Notes under the pieces: model-generated
What the model was told of the DNA's origin: nothing
The model's input: the letters and a program-made list of their open reading frames with translations, nothing else
Database searches by the model: none
Shown here: one piece after another, positions 6,505 to 7,727 of the stretch
How positions within the stretch are numbered: position 1 is the first letter of the stretch
Layout: each line of letters opens with the position of its first letter
Made by a program: the position numbers and the translations under genes
From: Gorillibacterium sp.
GTDB taxonomy: Bacteria > Bacillota > Bacilli > Paenibacillales > NBRC-103111
Direction: 5' to 3'
DNA: 7,727 bases
Assembly (NCBI GenBank): GCA_023511325.1
Contig: JAIMBU010000100.1
Span: 1 to 7,727 of the forward strand

Positions 6505-6926
6505 CTACTCAATAGTAATCCCTTGTTCTTTCATGGGTTCCAGGACTTCTTCCTCCAGCATGCTGATATAAACAACAGATTCCAGATTTTTCAAATGTTC
6601 AAATCCCTTAACCGATTGAATATCAAAAAGGAAATCCACTCCATCCCAATCAGGCTGTATGGAGTGGTAGATTTCATTTCCGCCATCAAAACACAATTCT
6701 GTAATCTTATCTAAATCTTTTTGTTCAATATGTAATTCAGAAATAAATTGTAAGATTTCCTCTATAGGTCCCGCATTTTTATACCATTCATAATTATCAG
6801 CATGCCTTTCAATCAATGCTTTCAACTCGTCTTGAAAAGCAGGCTCCTTATCCAGCAAAGCTTCAATGACTACCAGCTTAAAATTAAAGTCTTCAAAATA
6901 CCCATTTTATCGACGTATTTTTTCAT
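6505..6926 (-). pseudogene. DUF6892-like protein gene, frameshifted near its start
   Basis: The conserved frame reads YFEDFNFKLVVIEALLDKEP from about 6900, then YEWY, LCFDGGNEIYHSIQPDWDG and ESVVYISMLEEE, ending at TAG 6505-6507. The EDFNFKLVVIE opening and the DGGNEIY...WDG block match what I know of DUF6892 proteins (function unknown). The only good start is ATG at 6926, four bases behind a perfect AGGAGGTGAC. From it the frame reads MKKYVDKMGILKTL and stops at TAG 6870-6872. The conserved frame is closed by TAA at 6907-6909. One extra G in the GGG at 6901-6903 would join them into a 140-residue protein beginning MKKYVDKMGYFEDF. So this is a single-base deletion or a sequencing error. A TTG at 6858 could start a 117-residue form, but it has no SD and would lose the conserved N-terminus. 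It lies about 50 bases behind the leuB-like stop, probably co-transcribed. Confidence 0.65.
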
Positions 6927-6930
6927 TTTT

Positions 6931-6940
6931 GTCACCTCCT
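6931..6940 (-). promoter_or_regulatory. Strong ribosome binding site of the DUF6892-like gene
   Basis: The minus strand reads AGGAGGTGAC, a full complement to the 16S rRNA 3' end, four bases before the ATG at 6926-6924. It shows where the gene originally began, and hence that the conserved frame further down is displaced by one base. Confidence 0.85.
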
Positions 6941-6975
6941 ATTTATTGATGATTTTAATATATTTTCCCAACAAC

Positions 6976-7727
6976 TCATTTGTTAGAAATATATAAGGAA
7001 ACAATGTCTCCCATTTCTGTTGTACTAATTATTTTTTTGGTGTCATCATTAATAGCTTTCAAATCGATAGTTCTATAGCCATCTTTTAACACTTCATCTA
7101 CTGCATTAAGTATGCATTCTGCCTCTTGATACAATCCAAAAGAATATTTAAGCATTAATGGCAAACACAAAATAGAACTCAGTGGATTTGCTATATTCTT
7201 CCCTGCTATGCTTGGAGCGGAGCCATGTATCGGTTCATACAATCCAAAATTATCATAGCCAAGACTTGCAGATGGAGCTAAACCAATTGATCCGAGAAGA
7301 ATAGAAGCTTCATCTGATAAAATGTCACCAAACATATTGCTTGTAAGAATGACATCAAATTGTTTTGGATTTAAAATGATTTGCATTGCTGCATTATCAA
7401 CATGCAGATAGTCTAACTCTACACTGGGAAACTCTTCACTAACTTCAACCACTACTTCCCTCCATAATTCACTACTTACCAATACATTTGATTTTGCAAC
7501 CAAAGAAACTTTATTACTTCTTTTAACAGCGTATTCAAATGCCTTTTTAGCAATTCTCCTAATTTCTGATTCCTTATAAAGTTCCAGGTCAGAGTAAACC
7601 TTTTCTCCCTCTATAACTTTTTTTTGTTTATCACCAAAATATATACCGGATGCAAGTTCTCTGACGATTAAGATATCTACATTTTTAGTTATTTCTTCTT
7701 TAACTGGTGACAAATGTGAGATTGCAG
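6976..7727 (-). CDS. leuB: 3-isopropylmalate dehydrogenase, 3' part (runs off the window)
   Basis: This enzyme oxidises and decarboxylates (2R,3S)-3-isopropylmalate with NAD+ to 2-oxoisocaproate, in leucine synthesis in the cytoplasm. About 250 codons are visible. The frame is open to the right edge, so the TTG at 7713 is internal, and roughly the first 100 of the usual ~355 residues lie outside. Visible family motifs: VRELASGIYFG (active-site Tyr), VAKSNVL (the Lys of VDKANVL, with Ala for the usual Asp), HVDNAAMQ, NMFGDILSDEAS (metal-binding Asp pair) and GLYEPIHGSAPSIAGKNIANP (NAD-binding loop). The gene is AT-rich, unlike the xylanase. It is followed not by leuC/leuD but by a DUF6892-like gene about 50 bases on, so it may be a second leuB or a member of a special pathway rather than the housekeeping operon. 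A related beta-decarboxylating dehydrogenase is the alternative. Confidence 0.87.
   Translation of the reverse strand, partial: AISHLSPVKEEITKNVDILIVRELASGIYFGDKQKKVIEGEKVYSDLELYKESEIRRIAKKAFEYAVKRSNKVSLVAKSNVLVSSELWREVVVEVSEEFPSVELDYLHVDNAAMQIILNPKQFDVILTSNMFGDILSDEASILLGSIGLAPSASLGYDNFGLYEPIHGSAPSIAGKNIANPLSSILCLPLMLKYSFGLYQEAECILNAVDEVLKDGYRTIDLKAINDDTKKIISTTEMGDIVSLYISNK

Noticed and set aside
1..7727. CRISPR array, tRNA/rRNA genes, insertion sequence, att site or toxin-antitoxin pair
   Set aside because: No regularly spaced direct repeats, cloverleaf or rRNA sequence, transposase or integrase motif, or recognised toxin family was seen on either strand.

Overview
The window looks like a chromosomal segment of a Gram-positive Bacillales bacterium, most likely Paenibacillus. 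The evidence is a large multimodular cell-surface xylanase of the CBM22-GH10-CBM9-SLH type, a CcpA-type cre site in front of it, strong AGGAGG-like ribosome binding sites with some TTG and GTG starts, and U-tailed intrinsic terminators. No 16S or other marker gene is present, so the genus is an inference.

Layout. (1) Positions 1-4358 are one transcription unit on the + strand: a leader with a consensus cre operator, a 1383-residue secreted and S-layer-anchored GH10 endo-xylanase, and its own terminator. The sequence here is balanced in base composition. (2) Positions 4359-5407 are AT-richer. A small acidic helical protein of unknown function lies on the minus strand, followed in the same frame by apparent decayed coding sequence with amber stops. 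It is divergent from an 80-residue XRE-family regulator with a TTG start. The gap between them holds a perfect 12-bp inverted repeat laid over candidate divergent promoters. The regulator gene converges on the next gene through a perfect 48-bp palindromic bidirectional terminator. (3) Positions 5408-6274 hold a nitroreductase-family gene on the minus strand (GTG start, strong SD). Directly upstream and opposed is an apparent C-terminal remnant of a metallo-beta-lactamase-fold protein. (4) Positions 6275-7727 hold, on the minus strand, the 3' two thirds of a leuB-like 3-isopropylmalate dehydrogenase gene that runs off the right edge. A DUF6892-like gene follows it and appears broken by a one-base frameshift close to its start, and the unit ends in a minus-strand terminator.

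How the parts work together. The xylanase is a self-contained, catabolite-controlled function for degrading xylan at the cell surface. The rest is a patchwork of small accessory genes and gene remnants: two probable pseudogenes, one truncated MBL fragment, and a leuB copy not followed by leuC/leuD. No complete new multi-gene system can be claimed from this sequence. The most worthwhile leads are the chimeric N-terminus of the xylanase, the divergent regulator/operator module, the in-frame amber-interrupted reading frame, and the frameshifted DUF6892-like gene.
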